From: Ruegeria atlantica | GTDB taxonomy: Bacteria; Pseudomonadota; Alphaproteobacteria; Rhodobacterales; Rhodobacteraceae | Length of the DNA: 64,000 bases | NCBI GenBank assembly: GCA_013032095.1 | Contig: WQBJ01000003.1 | Span: 62,001 to 126,000, forward strand | Direction of reading: 5' to 3' | Shown here: in pieces, positions 16,738 through 25,157 of the stretch | Layout of the letters: each line of letters opens with the position of its first letter | Numbering within the stretch: the first letter of the stretch is position 1 | The notes under the pieces: model-generated | Told to the model about the DNA's origin: nothing | Databases searched by the model: none | Seen by the model: the letters and a program-made list of their open reading frames with translations, nothing else | Made by a program: the position numbers and the translations under genes

Positions 16738-18017
16738 CAAGATCTCCGGTAAACTTCTTGGCCTGCAACATAAGTTGCCGTGACCTTACCCTGCATCCGC
16801 TGACCGTCAAACGGTGTGTTCTGTGATTTCGATTTGAGTGAGAACCGGTCCAGCACGAAGGGGACATCCGGGTCGAACAGCACCAGATCGGCGGGAGCGC
16901 CTTCGGCCAGGCGACCGCTGTCGAGCCCCAGTCGTTTCGCCGGATTCAGCGCCATCGCCCGGAACAGGGTCGGAAGGTCCAATTGGTCCGAATGATACAG
17001 GCGCAGTGCCGCTGGCAGCAGCGTTTCCAGTGCAACGGCCCCCGAGGCGGCCTCTTCAAACGGAAGGCGTTTGCTTTCCTCATCCTGTGGTGTGTGCATT
17101 GAACTGATGATGTCGATCAGACCAGTTCGCACCGCTTCGATAACCGCCTGACGGTCGTCTTCGGACCGCAGAGGCGGTTTCACCTTGAAGAAGGTGCGAT
17201 AGTCGGCGACGTCCAGCTCATTCAGCGTCAGGTGATGGATTGAGGTTCCGGCAGTGATGTCCAACCCGTTGCGCTTGGCCCGTTCCAGCGCAGGCAGGGC
17301 ACGGGCGGTGGTGATCTGGTCGGCGTGGTATTTGGCCCCGGTCATCTCAAGCAGGGCAATGTCGCGGTCCAGGCCCATACGCTCGGCCATGGGAGAAACG
17401 GCGGGCAGGCCGCGCAGGGTTGCGAACTTGCCGCTGGTGGCCGCAGCGCCTGCGCTGAGGCCGGGTTCCTGTGGGTGGGCAATTACCAGCGCGCCACAAG
17501 ACCTCGCATAGGTCAGCGCGCGAGAAAACACCTTGGTGTCGGCAACGACATGGTCGCAATCGGTAAAGGCGACCGCACCTGCATCCTGAAGAAAGCCGAT
17601 TTCAGTCATCTCGCGACCTTCGCGGCCTTTGGTCAGCGCGGCCATGGGCAGCACGTTGACCGGCGTATCCGCCTGTGCGCGGCGTGTGACAAATTCCAGT
17701 GTTTCCGGTGTGTCGATGGACGGGCTGGTGTCGGGGCGGGTGACAATGGTGGTCACGCCCCCGGCTGCTGCCGCCAGACCGGCGGATTTGTAGCTTTCCT
17801 TGTGGCGCTCGCCCGGCTCGCACACTTTGACGCCGATATCGACAATGCCGGGGGCGAGGCAATGCCCGCCGCAATCGACGACCTGCGCGCCCGACGCAGG
17901 GGTTTTGCCCTCACCACGTGCAACAATACGGCCATCGGAGACGCTCAGCCAGCCGGTGCTGTCCGTACCGGTCTCGGGGTCGATCAGGCGGGCATTTGAG
18001 AAAACTACAGATGTCAT
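16737..18017 (-). CDS. pyrC': Dihydroorotase-like protein PyrC' (catalytic residues missing)
   Basis: A 426-residue amidohydrolase-fold protein of the type I dihydroorotase family. The metal-binding HxH of active enzymes (DxHxH, before LREPG) is replaced by DIGVKVCEPG at about residues 60-69, and the TDHAPH segment is SMHTPQ. His remains in VIAHPQEP and SIHHLTL. This is the pattern of PyrC'/PyrX pseudo-dihydroorotases, which hold class B PyrB in a dodecamer rather than catalyse. A working PyrC must therefore be encoded elsewhere. It overlaps the gene before it by ATGA and plsY by one base. Many pipelines would name it simply dihydroorotase. Confidence 0.85.
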   Translation of the reverse strand: MTSVVFSNARLIDPETGTDSTGWLSVSDGRIVARGEGKTPASGAQVVDCGGHCLAPGIVDIGVKVCEPGERHKESYKSAGLAAAAGGVTTIVTRPDTSPSIDTPETLEFVTRRAQADTPVNVLPMAALTKGREGREMTEIGFLQDAGAVAFTDCDHVVADTKVFSRALTYARSCGALVIAHPQEPGLSAGAAATSGKFATLRGLPAVSPMAERMGLDRDIALLEMTGAKYHADQITTARALPALERAKRNGLDITAGTSIHHLTLNELDVADYRTFFKVKPPLRSEDDRQAVIEAVRTGLIDIISSMHTPQDEESKRLPFEEAASGAVALETLLPAALRLYHSDQLDLPTLFRAMALNPAKRLGLDSGRLAEGAPADLVLFDPDVPFVLDRFSLKSKSQNTPFDGQRMQGKVTATYVAGQEVYRRS

Positions 18018-18475
18018 GTCGAGGCCTCTCGGGCTTGGTTCAGTGCCTTCAAAGCGGCATCGGGGTCGGACAGATGGTCAAATCGGAAAAACGGGTGGCG
18101 ATCAAACACGACCGCTCGACGCCCAGGCTTGAAGTTCAAAAAACAGTCAATTTTTAAAGTTTTCGACTTAAGGTTTTTGTTAAATTGTCGCGCGTTCTTC
18201 GAGGTCACAACATAAACCCGCTGCGCCCGGACAAATCGATCCGCCCACAATGTGAAAGCGAGCAATGCAGTGACACAGGTGAGTTTCCAGAAATTTCTGA
18301 CAGTTTCCAGCATCCACGGGCTGGTCAACCACATCGCGCAAAGTCCAAGAAGGAGGGCCTTATAGGCCCAACCATATCGTGGTGGAAAATACCCCTGATC
18401 CGGACGGCCCGACCACAACACGTCTTCCCCTTCGGGAATATGCATGCGCCACCAATCTGCTTGGCCAACCGTCAT
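18014..18475 (-). CDS. Membrane protein with PH-like features
   Basis: A 153-residue protein, unrecognised by name. The N-terminus EGEDVLWSGRPDQGYF resembles the opening of bacterial PH-domain (YdbS/YdbT-type) proteins. Two TM helices (about residues 38-58 and 68-85) and a strand-rich tail (QRVYVVTSKNARQF, LNFKPGRRAVVF) follow. I chose the start at 18475 because its ATGA overlaps the stop of the preceding gene; the long ORF to 18802 is a read-through shadow. The DNA encoding its C-terminal half (about 18130-18200) is clearly more AT-rich than its neighbours. The stop overlaps the pyrC' start by 4 bp. Confidence 0.65.
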   Translation of the reverse strand: MTVGQADWWRMHIPEGEDVLWSGRPDQGYFPPRYGWAYKALLLGLCAMWLTSPWMLETVRNFWKLTCVTALLAFTLWADRFVRAQRVYVVTSKNARQFNKNLKSKTLKIDCFLNFKPGRRAVVFDRHPFFRFDHLSDPDAALKALNQAREAST

Positions 18476-18858
18476 ACAATGGCCCTTTCGATTGCGGCTT
18501 TGGTAGCTGCGGGGTCCGCCTGGTATTTGATAAGATGCTTGTCGCCGCTCTTTGTGACGATCTGTACGAAACTGCCCATGATATTGACGGCATTGATCTG
18601 ATTCAGCGCAACTTTGCGTGGGCCGGGGCCGGTGAGGGTGGAGTCCGTCATCTCCCACGTGGCGACCAGTTCTTCTGAGGCCAGATACCAAGCGCGCAAG
18701 CCAATGGCCGCGAGCCCGGCGGGCGCGCCGGTCCAGGGGTAGGGGTTGCCGACCAACCACAGAATAATCATTGCACCGGCCATCGCCACAGCGGCTAACC
18801 ATGCGTTGGTGCGGATGTAGGCACCTTTGTCAGGGGCGAAGGTCACAGGATCAGCCAC
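18472..18858 (-). CDS. Bacterial PH-domain membrane protein
   Basis: A 128-residue protein with two closely spaced TM helices (about residues 18-38 and 43-58). A short PH-like domain follows: ATWEMTDSTLTGPG, VALNQINAVNIMGSFVQIVT, GDKHLIKYQADPAATKAAIERAI. This is the bPH2-type strand pattern. Cytoplasmic-face lipid or protein binding is inferred. It overlaps the preceding gene by 16 bp and the following gene by 4 bp (ATGA), so it belongs to the pyrB-plsY transcript. Confidence 0.7.
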   Translation of the reverse strand: MADPVTFAPDKGAYIRTNAWLAAVAMAGAMIILWLVGNPYPWTGAPAGLAAIGLRAWYLASEELVATWEMTDSTLTGPGPRKVALNQINAVNIMGSFVQIVTKSGDKHLIKYQADPAATKAAIERAIV

Positions 18859-19361
18859 AGGGCACCTCCGATAGCGATCAGGATCACCAGCGCCAGAATG
18901 GCCGAGCCGATACGGCGGGGTTTGTCATCTTGCGGCGCGGGTTGCGGGGCTGAGTAGGGTTTGGCGCTTTCGGTCTCGATTGGGCGACCGGTCCAGTTGG
19001 TGGCCTCTTCGGTGTAAAGGCCGATCAGGCGCAGCCGCCGATCGGGGGTCAGAGTGGTCGCGCGTCCGCAAAAAGCAGCACTGCGGACGACCATGACCCA
19101 GCCCTCGACCGCATCCAGCGCGGTGCGGTCCAGTTGATCGGCGGACACGCCACAGCCCTCGTTCAGATAGCCGTAAAGCCCAAGATCTTCGAGGTCCGCG
19201 ACCGGAAAGACGTCGATCTGGTCCGGGTCCAGCCTCGTCACTCCCAGAACCTGATCGGCAGCGCCCGGTTCGCGCAGGAACTTCGCCTCTTCCGGGCGCA
19301 TGTTCAGCGCGAACAGGCGGATCACACCGCGTTCATGGGGGGCGATGGTCAGATCGCTCAT
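18843..19361 (-). CDS. C-tail-anchored protein of unknown function in the pyr operon
   Basis: A 172-residue protein with a soluble N-terminal domain (about residues 1-120) and a single C-terminal TM helix (about 151-171, [20 protein letters not shown]). A Pro/Gln-rich linker (about 133-145) joins them. I do not recognise the N-terminal domain. The Cys-containing stretch [14 protein letters not shown] and [12 protein letters not shown] are its most distinctive parts. It starts in ATGA overlap with the pyrB stop and is thus placed to be made with aspartate carbamoyltransferase. Confidence 0.65.
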   Translation of the reverse strand: MSDLTIAPHERGVIRLFALNMRPEEAKFLREPGAADQVLGVTRLDPDQIDVFPVADLEDLGLYGYLNEGCGVSADQLDRTALDAVEGWVMVVRSAAFCGRATTLTPDRRLRLIGLYTEEATNWTGRPIETESAKPYSAPQPAPQDDKPRRIGSAILALVILIAIGGALWLIL

Positions 19362-20293
19362 GCGGCGTCTCGCAGATTGCGGGCCAGCAGTTCCATTGCG
19401 GCCATGCGGACGGCGACGCCCATTTCTACCTGTTCCTGAATGACGGATCGGTTGATGTCATCGGCCAGTGTGCCGTCGATCTCAACTCCTCGGTTCATCG
19501 GTCCGGGGTGCATGACGATGGCGTCGGGCTTGGCCTGCGCCAGCTTGGCGGCGTCCAGCCCGTAGCGGTGGTAATATTCCCGTTCCGAGGGGATAAACCC
19601 GCCATCCATCCGTTCTTTCTGAAGGCGCAGCATCATCACCACATCGACGTCCTTCAGACCCTCGTTCATATCGTCGTAGATCTCGGCTCCGAACTCGGCG
19701 AAATGACCGGGTACCAGCGTCGGTGGACCGATCAGGCGGATGCGGTTTTCCATCTTGCCGAGCAGGATCAGGTTCGAGCGGGCCACGCGGGAATGTGCCA
19801 CGTCTCCGCAAATTGCGATGTTGAGCCGATGCAGGCGCCCCTTGGCGCGGCGGATGGTCAATGCGTCCAGTAAGGCCTGAGTGGGGTGTTCATGCTTGCC
19901 ATCACCTGCGTTCAGTACGGCGCAGTTCACCTTTTGCGCCAGCAGATCGACCGCGCCTGAATGCGGATGCCGCACAACCAGCAGATCGGGATGCATCGCG
20001 TTCAGCGTCATCGCCGTATCAATCAGCGTCTCGCCCTTTTTGATCGAACTGGCCTGCATCGCCATGTTCATCACATCCGCGCCAAGACGTTTGCCCGCGA
20101 TTTCGAAACTCGCCTGGGTACGGGTTGAGTTTTCGAAGAACATATTGATCTGCGTCAGCCCCGACAGCACATCAGAATGCTTGGTCGATTGCCGGTTCAT
20201 GTCGACATATTTCTCGGCAAGATCGAGGATGGCGGTAATATCGGACTGCGACAGGTGCTCGATGCCAAGAAGGTGACGATGGGCGAAACGCAT
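19358..20293 (-). CDS. pyrB: Aspartate carbamoyltransferase catalytic subunit
   Basis: Joins carbamoyl phosphate and aspartate to carbamoyl aspartate in pyrimidine synthesis. It has 311 residues from the ATG at 20293, preceded by AGGAG at 7 nt; an upstream in-frame TTG at 20314 is not supported. The carbamoyl-phosphate motif [13 protein letters not shown] (about residues 51-63) and the HPTQALLD and [12 protein letters not shown] motifs are intact, as is MHPGPMNRG. No pyrI regulatory-subunit gene is present. The downstream PyrC' points to a class B-type holoenzyme. It is the first gene of the overlapping run. Confidence 0.95.
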   Translation of the reverse strand: MRFAHRHLLGIEHLSQSDITAILDLAEKYVDMNRQSTKHSDVLSGLTQINMFFENSTRTQASFEIAGKRLGADVMNMAMQASSIKKGETLIDTAMTLNAMHPDLLVVRHPHSGAVDLLAQKVNCAVLNAGDGKHEHPTQALLDALTIRRAKGRLHRLNIAICGDVAHSRVARSNLILLGKMENRIRLIGPPTLVPGHFAEFGAEIYDDMNEGLKDVDVVMMLRLQKERMDGGFIPSEREYYHRYGLDAAKLAQAKPDAIVMHPGPMNRGVEIDGTLADDINRSVIQEQVEMGVAVRMAAMELLARNLRDAA

Positions 20294-20352
20294 GGGCGGG
20301 CTCCTGTCTGACAATCGGGCCGCTTATAGGAAGGTCCGCGCGCCTAGGCAAC

Positions 20353-20982
20353 CTAAGGATCAGATCCTTCGGGCAGTTTCTCACATCCGCCTTCGGGCAG
20401 ACATTGCTCGCCGGGTTTGCACCACTTGCCATAGCCGCAGTCCACGGCCTTGATCGGCACGCAGCCCTGATGTTCGGAACACTTGAAACCGGGGCGGCAT
20501 TGTGATTCCGTTTCTTCGCACAAAAACCAGCCAGGGCGCGAACATCCACCGCCTGGCAGGCAGGATGAGCCCGCCGCGCAGGTCTGTCCGTCGTCACAAA
20601 GGGTGGGCAATCCTTCGATCGCAGTGTTCGGGTCAAACTCGGGCGAGGTCCGCTGGCATTCGCCGCGTGCGTTGCAAAATGTTCCTCCCGGACAATCTAG
20701 GCGTGAAGTGCATTTGTTCGCTCCTGCAGGGGCGCAGCGGGTGCCCCCGGCCACGCAGCGTTCGAACGGACCGCAGGTGCGCCCGCCTCCGCAATAGGTG
20801 CCACCCAGTGGAATGCAGTGGCCGTCAAAGCTGCACCTTTGTCCGGCCGCGCAGCAGCGGCTGCCGCATTGAAACTGACCGCCGCGGCACTGGCTGTTTC
20901 GGTCGAAGAGTTGCGCAAAAGCGGGGCCGCTGATTGTTGTCAGCAGCAGGGAAATCAGAAGGAATCGCAACAGAACAAGCAT
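20353..20982 (-). CDS. Secreted Cys-rich protein made of six four-Cys modules
   Basis: A 209-residue exported protein. Residues 1-23 form a signal peptide (MLVLLRFLLISLLLTTISGP then AFA, cut before QLFDRN). The mature part has 26 Cys in about 186 residues, arranged as six consecutive modules close to C-x5-6-C-x5-C-x4-6-C (for example CDDGQTCAAGSSCLPGGGC). The first module carries two extra Cys. Such spacing implies a string of small disulfide-bonded knots, as in granulin- or EGF-like repeats, but I cannot name the family. The ATG at 20982 begins right at the signal peptide; the longer ORF to 21021 is unlikely. It is divergent from udg. Confidence 0.75.
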   Translation of the reverse strand: MLVLLRFLLISLLLTTISGPAFAQLFDRNSQCRGGQFQCGSRCCAAGQRCSFDGHCIPLGGTYCGGGRTCGPFERCVAGGTRCAPAGANKCTSRLDCPGGTFCNARGECQRTSPEFDPNTAIEGLPTLCDDGQTCAAGSSCLPGGGCSRPGWFLCEETESQCRPGFKCSEHQGCVPIKAVDCGYGKWCKPGEQCLPEGGCEKLPEGSDP

Positions 20983-21067
20983 GAATGTTCCAATGGTCCG
21001 TGCGCGGGCCGCAGTGATCAAGGCCTATTTGCTTTCCCTCGTTCAAAAGCTGGTTAGATTGAGGGGT

Positions 21068-21832
21068 ATGGAATCGGCTTTGGACTATCATACTGCGCGG
21101 GCGCTGCTGGAATGGCAGATCGAACTGGGCGCAACGGATGCAATCGGCGACGCGCCGGTTGACCGTTATGCGTTGCCCGATACTGCACCCAAGGCCAAAA
21201 AGCCCGCAGCTGTGCAGGCCGCGCCGGAAAAGCCTAAGCAGGTCGATCCGGTTCAGTTAGCGAAAGAAGCAGCTCAGGGTGCAGAATCTCTGGACCAGCT
21301 GCGCGCGGCGATGGACGCGTTTGAGCATTGCGAGTTGAAACGCGGTGCGCGGCAACTGGTTTTTGCCGATGGCACGCCGGGCGCGCGGGTTATGATCATT
21401 GGTGAGGCTCCGGGCCGTGAGGAAGACCGCGAAGGTAAGCCCTTTGTCGGACGCGCCGGGCAGTTGTTGGATCGGATGCTGGCGGCGATCGATCTAGACC
21501 GCACGCAAAACGTCTATATTACAAATGTCCTGCCGTGGCGGCCTCCGCAGAACCGGGACCCAAAACCCGAAGAAATCGGGATGATGAAGCCGTTCCTTGA
21601 ACGGCACGTGGCGCTGGCGAAGCCCGAGGTGCTTGTCATCATGGGGAATATCAGCTGTCAGGCGGTGCTGGGCAAACGCGGTATCACCCGGCTTCGTGGA
21701 CAATGGGATCAGGCCCTGAATCTGCCTGTTATCCCGATGTTCCACCCTGCTTACCTGTTGCGCCAGCCGCAGATGAAACGGCAGACCTGGGAGGATCTGC
21801 TTGAACTGAAAGCTCGGTTGGAGGGCAAGTGA
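21068..21832 (+). CDS. Uracil-DNA glycosylase family 4-like protein
   Basis: Removes uracil from DNA in base-excision repair if active. It has 254 residues from the ATG at 21068, preceded by GAGGGG. The N-terminal 90 residues are a variable, Ala/Pro/Lys-rich linker. The core has the family-4 motifs GEAPGREEDREGKPFVGRAGQLLD, TNVLPWRPPQNRDPKPEE and the HPAYLLR motif near the C-terminus. Canonical family-4 enzymes bind a 4Fe-4S cluster through four Cys. Here only the Cys in FEHCELK remains; the positions equivalent to the others are Phe, Trp and Met. It is the first gene of a four-gene operon with 1-bp overlaps. Confidence 0.88.
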   Translation: MESALDYHTARALLEWQIELGATDAIGDAPVDRYALPDTAPKAKKPAAVQAAPEKPKQVDPVQLAKEAAQGAESLDQLRAAMDAFEHCELKRGARQLVFADGTPGARVMIIGEAPGREEDREGKPFVGRAGQLLDRMLAAIDLDRTQNVYITNVLPWRPPQNRDPKPEEIGMMKPFLERHVALAKPEVLVIMGNISCQAVLGKRGITRLRGQWDQALNLPVIPMFHPAYLLRQPQMKRQTWEDLLELKARLEGK

Positions 21833-22428
21833 TGCGTATTCTGGCGTTTTCCGATCTGCATATGGCGCGCAATCGTGCGGCTGAGGTCGTGGCCGCCAGC
21901 GCCGAAGCCGATTTGGTGATCGGGGCCGGAGACTATTGCAATATGCGGCAGGGTTTGGATGAGGCGATGGAGATGCTGTCGGGTATCACCGCGCCGCTCG
22001 TGCTGATCCCCGGCAATGCCGAAAGCGCCGGAGAGCTTACCGATGCCGCGCCCGAAGGCGTGCACGTGTTGCACGGTACCGGTATGACCGTTGATGGCCT
22101 GCGCCTATTCGGCTTGGGATACGGCGTGCCGGTCACGCCCTTTGGCGATTGGTCCTGCGATATGACAGATGCCGAGGCCACAGAATTGCTGGACCGCTGC
22201 GACGGCGCGGATATCCTGATTGCGCATTCCCCGCCCAAGGGGCATGGCGATGTCACCTCGATGGGCATTGCGGTAGGATCGGTGGCCGTGCGAGACGCAA
22301 TCGAACGCCTGCAGCCGCAATTCACATTTTGTGGCCATATTCACGACAGTTGGGGTTATCGCGGTACGATCGGCCGCACTCAGATCGCCAATCTGGGACC
22401 CCGCGTAAACTGGTTTGAGGCCACCTGA
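21832..22428 (+). CDS. Metallophosphoesterase family protein
   Basis: A 198-residue calcineurin-like phosphoesterase. The metal-binding motifs are in order: FSDLHMA (D-x-H, residues 6-12), GAGDYCN (GD), GNAES (GNxE in place of GNHD), HSPPKGHGD, and GHIHDSWG (GHxH). The GNxE variant is common in the archaeal/bacterial single-domain group. The substrate is unknown. The start overlaps the udg stop as TGATG, and the stop overlaps the next start the same way, so it is translated within the same operon. Confidence 0.85.
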   Translation: MRILAFSDLHMARNRAAEVVAASAEADLVIGAGDYCNMRQGLDEAMEMLSGITAPLVLIPGNAESAGELTDAAPEGVHVLHGTGMTVDGLRLFGLGYGVPVTPFGDWSCDMTDAEATELLDRCDGADILIAHSPPKGHGDVTSMGIAVGSVAVRDAIERLQPQFTFCGHIHDSWGYRGTIGRTQIANLGPRVNWFEAT

Positions 22429-23048
22429 TGATTGAAACGGTTACGCTGCTGGCGTTCATCCCAGCAGCTCTGGCGCTGAATTTCACACCCGGTGCCGATA
22501 TGATGTTCTGCTTTGGGCAAGGTTTGCGTTCTGGGGCAAAACCGGCATTTGCCGCAAGTGCGGGGACTTCTGTTGGAATGATGGTTCACGTTCTTGTGGC
22601 GGGGCTCGGTCTGGGAGCCGCCGTGGCAACTATGCCTTGGCTGTTCGATGTGATCCGCTGGATGGGTGTTGCCTACCTGCTGTACTTGTCTTGGAGCGCG
22701 ATCCGGAATGGGGCGGTATCTGCCGATGCGCCTGCGCAACCCACGCGGTTCGCTTTTCGTGACGGGTTGGTCGTGAACCTGACCAATCCCAAAGTCATCC
22801 TGTTCGTACTTGCCTTCATCCCGCAATTCGTAAACCCCACTACCGGTCCTATTTTGCCGCAGTTCCTGATCCTTGGCGTCATCATCGCGCTGGGCGGGCT
22901 CGTGGTGAACGGGCTGGTGGGTATTTTTGCCGGGGGCGCGGGGAAGGTTCTGATCTCGAACCCACGTGCCTCTCGTATCATGGGCTGGGTGACGGGGGGA
23001 ATATTCACCGCTCTCGCCGTCCGGCTTGCCATTATGGAAAGGGCCTGA
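22428..23048 (+). CDS. LysE family translocator
   Basis: A 206-residue inner-membrane exporter of the LysE/RhtB superfamily with six TM helices. Typical features are the N-terminal FTPGADMMFCFGQGLRSG (LysE NPGP-like loop), the WMGVAYLLYLSW helix and NLTNPKVILFVLAFIPQFV. Members export amino acids or related compounds; which one cannot be told. It is joined to the metallophosphoesterase by TGATG and lies 6 bp before moaB. Confidence 0.88.
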   Translation: MIETVTLLAFIPAALALNFTPGADMMFCFGQGLRSGAKPAFAASAGTSVGMMVHVLVAGLGLGAAVATMPWLFDVIRWMGVAYLLYLSWSAIRNGAVSADAPAQPTRFAFRDGLVVNLTNPKVILFVLAFIPQFVNPTTGPILPQFLILGVIIALGGLVVNGLVGIFAGGAGKVLISNPRASRIMGWVTGGIFTALAVRLAIMERA

Positions 23049-23054
23049 CGCCAC

Positions 23055-23597
23055 ATGTCGCGCATTGACGAAAACAAAGAGTTTATCCCGGTTCGGATTG
23101 CAGTTCTGACGGTCTCGGACACGCGGTCGCTGGACGAGGACCGCTCGGGCCAGACGTTGGTCGACCGAATCGAGCGCGCGGGCCATTCGGTGGCCGACCG
23201 CAAGATCATCCGGGATGAACGTGGCGAGATCGCGGCCCAACTGCGCCTTTGGGCCGGTGATCCTGACATTGACGTCGTGATCTCGACTGGCGGCACCGGG
23301 CTGACGGGCCGCGACGTGACAGTCGAGGCGCATCGGGACGTCTACGAAAAGGAAATCGAGGCATTCGGGACCGTTTTCACCATCATTTCGATGGAAAAGA
23401 TTGGCACATCCGCCGTGCAGTCCCGCGCCACGGGCGGTGTGGCACAGGGCACCTATCTGTTTGCGCTGCCGGGCAGCCCCGGTGCGTGCAAGGACGCGTG
23501 GGACGGGATTTTGGAGAAACAATTCGATTATCGCCACCGCCCCTGCAATTTCGTGGAAATAATGCCCCGATTGGACGAACATCTGCGACGGAAGTAG
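23055..23597 (+). CDS. moaB: Molybdenum cofactor biosynthesis protein B
   Basis: Adenylates molybdopterin before molybdate insertion (MogA/MoaB activity). It has 180 residues, a little longer than E. coli MoaB. Visible motifs are LTVSDTRSLDEDRSGQTL, ISTGGTGLTGRDVT (about residues 77-90) and the C-terminal FALPGSPGACKDAW. It ends the udg-mpp-lysE-moaB operon. Other cofactor genes in this window (fdhD, mobA, mobB, moeA) are 15-20 kb away. Confidence 0.93.
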   Translation: MSRIDENKEFIPVRIAVLTVSDTRSLDEDRSGQTLVDRIERAGHSVADRKIIRDERGEIAAQLRLWAGDPDIDVVISTGGTGLTGRDVTVEAHRDVYEKEIEAFGTVFTIISMEKIGTSAVQSRATGGVAQGTYLFALPGSPGACKDAWDGILEKQFDYRHRPCNFVEIMPRLDEHLRRK

Positions 23598-23703
23598 ACT
23601 ATTCGCGCGTGTAACTGTTCGTAACCGCTTTGTGGCTTGGCATTTTTCTGTGCCCGGCTACCTTTTGCACATGGCAGCCTGATGCAACCGGGGTAAGTGA
23701 TTG

Positions 23704-25152
23704 ATGCGATTTCTGAGGCAAAGCCTTGTTGGTGTCTTTCTGGCGTTTCTGACGTTAGCCTTGGTATTTGTCGCGGTGCAGCTGATCACTGGCGCGGTCC
23801 AAGAGGCGTTGAATCGTGAAAGCGAGCCGCCCGAGGCGCGCGAACGCATCTTCGCCGTCAGCGTTGAACTGGCTGAGCTTGAGACTGTGACCCCTTATCT
23901 GGAAGCCTTTGGCGAGGTGCAGAGCCGCCGTCGTCTGGAATTGCGCGCGGCTTTGGGCGGGCGGGTGATCTCCTTGGCCGAGGATTTTGAGGATGGCGGT
24001 GTTGTCACTGCTGGCGAGGTTCTGGTCGAGCTTGACCCTGCTGACGCGCAATCGGCCCTGGATCGGGCGAAATCGGATCTGCTGGATGCGCAGTTCGAGG
24101 AGCGCGATGCTGAGCGGTCGCTCCTGTTGGCGCAAGACGAATTGAACTCGGCTGAGGCGCAGGCGGGTTTGCGTGGGCGGGCCTTGCAGCGTCAGAAGGA
24201 TCTGCAAACCCGCGGGGTTGGGACGCCTGCCGCCGTGGAAGAGGCCGAACTGGCCGAAGCCGCCGCCCAGCAATCGGTTCTGGCGCGTCGCATCGCGCTG
24301 GCACAGGCGGAATCGCGGGTGGATCAGGCTACTACCCTGCTGGCCCGCGCCCGCATCGCGCTTGAGGCCGCTGAACGCGATCTGGATGACATGACCGTCC
24401 GCGCAAGGTTTGGCGGGACGCTGACTGATGTGACTCTGGTCGAAGGACGGTTGGTTTCGGCAAATGAAAAGCTGGCCGAACTTGTCGACCCCAATGCGCT
24501 TGAGGTGGCGTTCCGTGTCTCGACTGCTCAGTTTGTGCGTCTGCTGGATGCCGAGGGCGGGCTGATTAATGCTCCTGTCACCGTGTCGCTTGAGGTGACG
24601 GGCACCGATTTGATGGCCCATGGCCGGATCAGCCGCGACAGTGGTTCGGCAGGTGAAGGGCAGACAGGTCGCCTGATCTATGCTCGTCTGGATGATGCGC
24701 CTGGGTTCAAACCCGGTGATTTCGTCACGGTCACGGTCGAAGAACAGGCGCTGGACAACGTGGTGCGCCTGCCTGCGTCGGTTCTTGATGCGGCGGGCAC
24801 GGTTCTGGTGCTAGGCCCGGATGATCGGCTCGAAGCGCTGCCTGTGCAACTGATCCGCCGTCAGGGCGACGAGGTTTTGCTGCGCGGGCAGGGACTGGTC
24901 GGGCGCGAAGTGGTGATTGGCCGGACGCCTCTGTTGGGTGGAGGGGTTCGGGTGCGTCCACTGCGGATCGAGGCAAGTGCCGATCCCGATATGGTTGAAT
25001 TGTCCGACGAACACCGCGCCCAGTTGATGGCGCAGGTCGAGGCCAGCGATCAGATGCCCAATGACGTCAAGGCCCGCGTTCTGGGGCAATTGAACGAGGC
25101 TAAAGTTCCTGCCTCACTGGTGCGCAGCATCGAGACCCGGGCAGGGGGTTAA
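23704..25152 (+). CDS. RND efflux periplasmic adaptor (HlyD/AcrA family)
   Basis: A 482-residue membrane-fusion protein with an N-terminal TM anchor (about residues 8-30) rather than a lipoprotein signal. A lipoyl-like half (LGGRVISLAEDFEDGGVV), a long alpha-helical hairpin (about residues 115-225, rich in Ala/Glu/Arg), the second lipoyl half and beta-barrel domains follow, and then a C-terminal extension of about 60 residues. It couples the inner-membrane pump encoded next to an outer-membrane channel not present here. I chose the ATG at 23704 over the TTG at 23701. Confidence 0.9.
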   Translation: MRFLRQSLVGVFLAFLTLALVFVAVQLITGAVQEALNRESEPPEARERIFAVSVELAELETVTPYLEAFGEVQSRRRLELRAALGGRVISLAEDFEDGGVVTAGEVLVELDPADAQSALDRAKSDLLDAQFEERDAERSLLLAQDELNSAEAQAGLRGRALQRQKDLQTRGVGTPAAVEEAELAEAAAQQSVLARRIALAQAESRVDQATTLLARARIALEAAERDLDDMTVRARFGGTLTDVTLVEGRLVSANEKLAELVDPNALEVAFRVSTAQFVRLLDAEGGLINAPVTVSLEVTGTDLMAHGRISRDSGSAGEGQTGRLIYARLDDAPGFKPGDFVTVTVEEQALDNVVRLPASVLDAAGTVLVLGPDDRLEALPVQLIRRQGDEVLLRGQGLVGREVVIGRTPLLGGGVRVRPLRIEASADPDMVELSDEHRAQLMAQVEASDQMPNDVKARVLGQLNEAKVPASLVRSIETRAGG

Positions 25153-25157
25153 CCGCA

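Noticed and set aside
22380-23582. Minus-strand 400-codon ORF opposite lysE-moaB
   Set aside because: Antisense to two well-supported genes, with a His/Arg/Pro-rich low-complexity translation.
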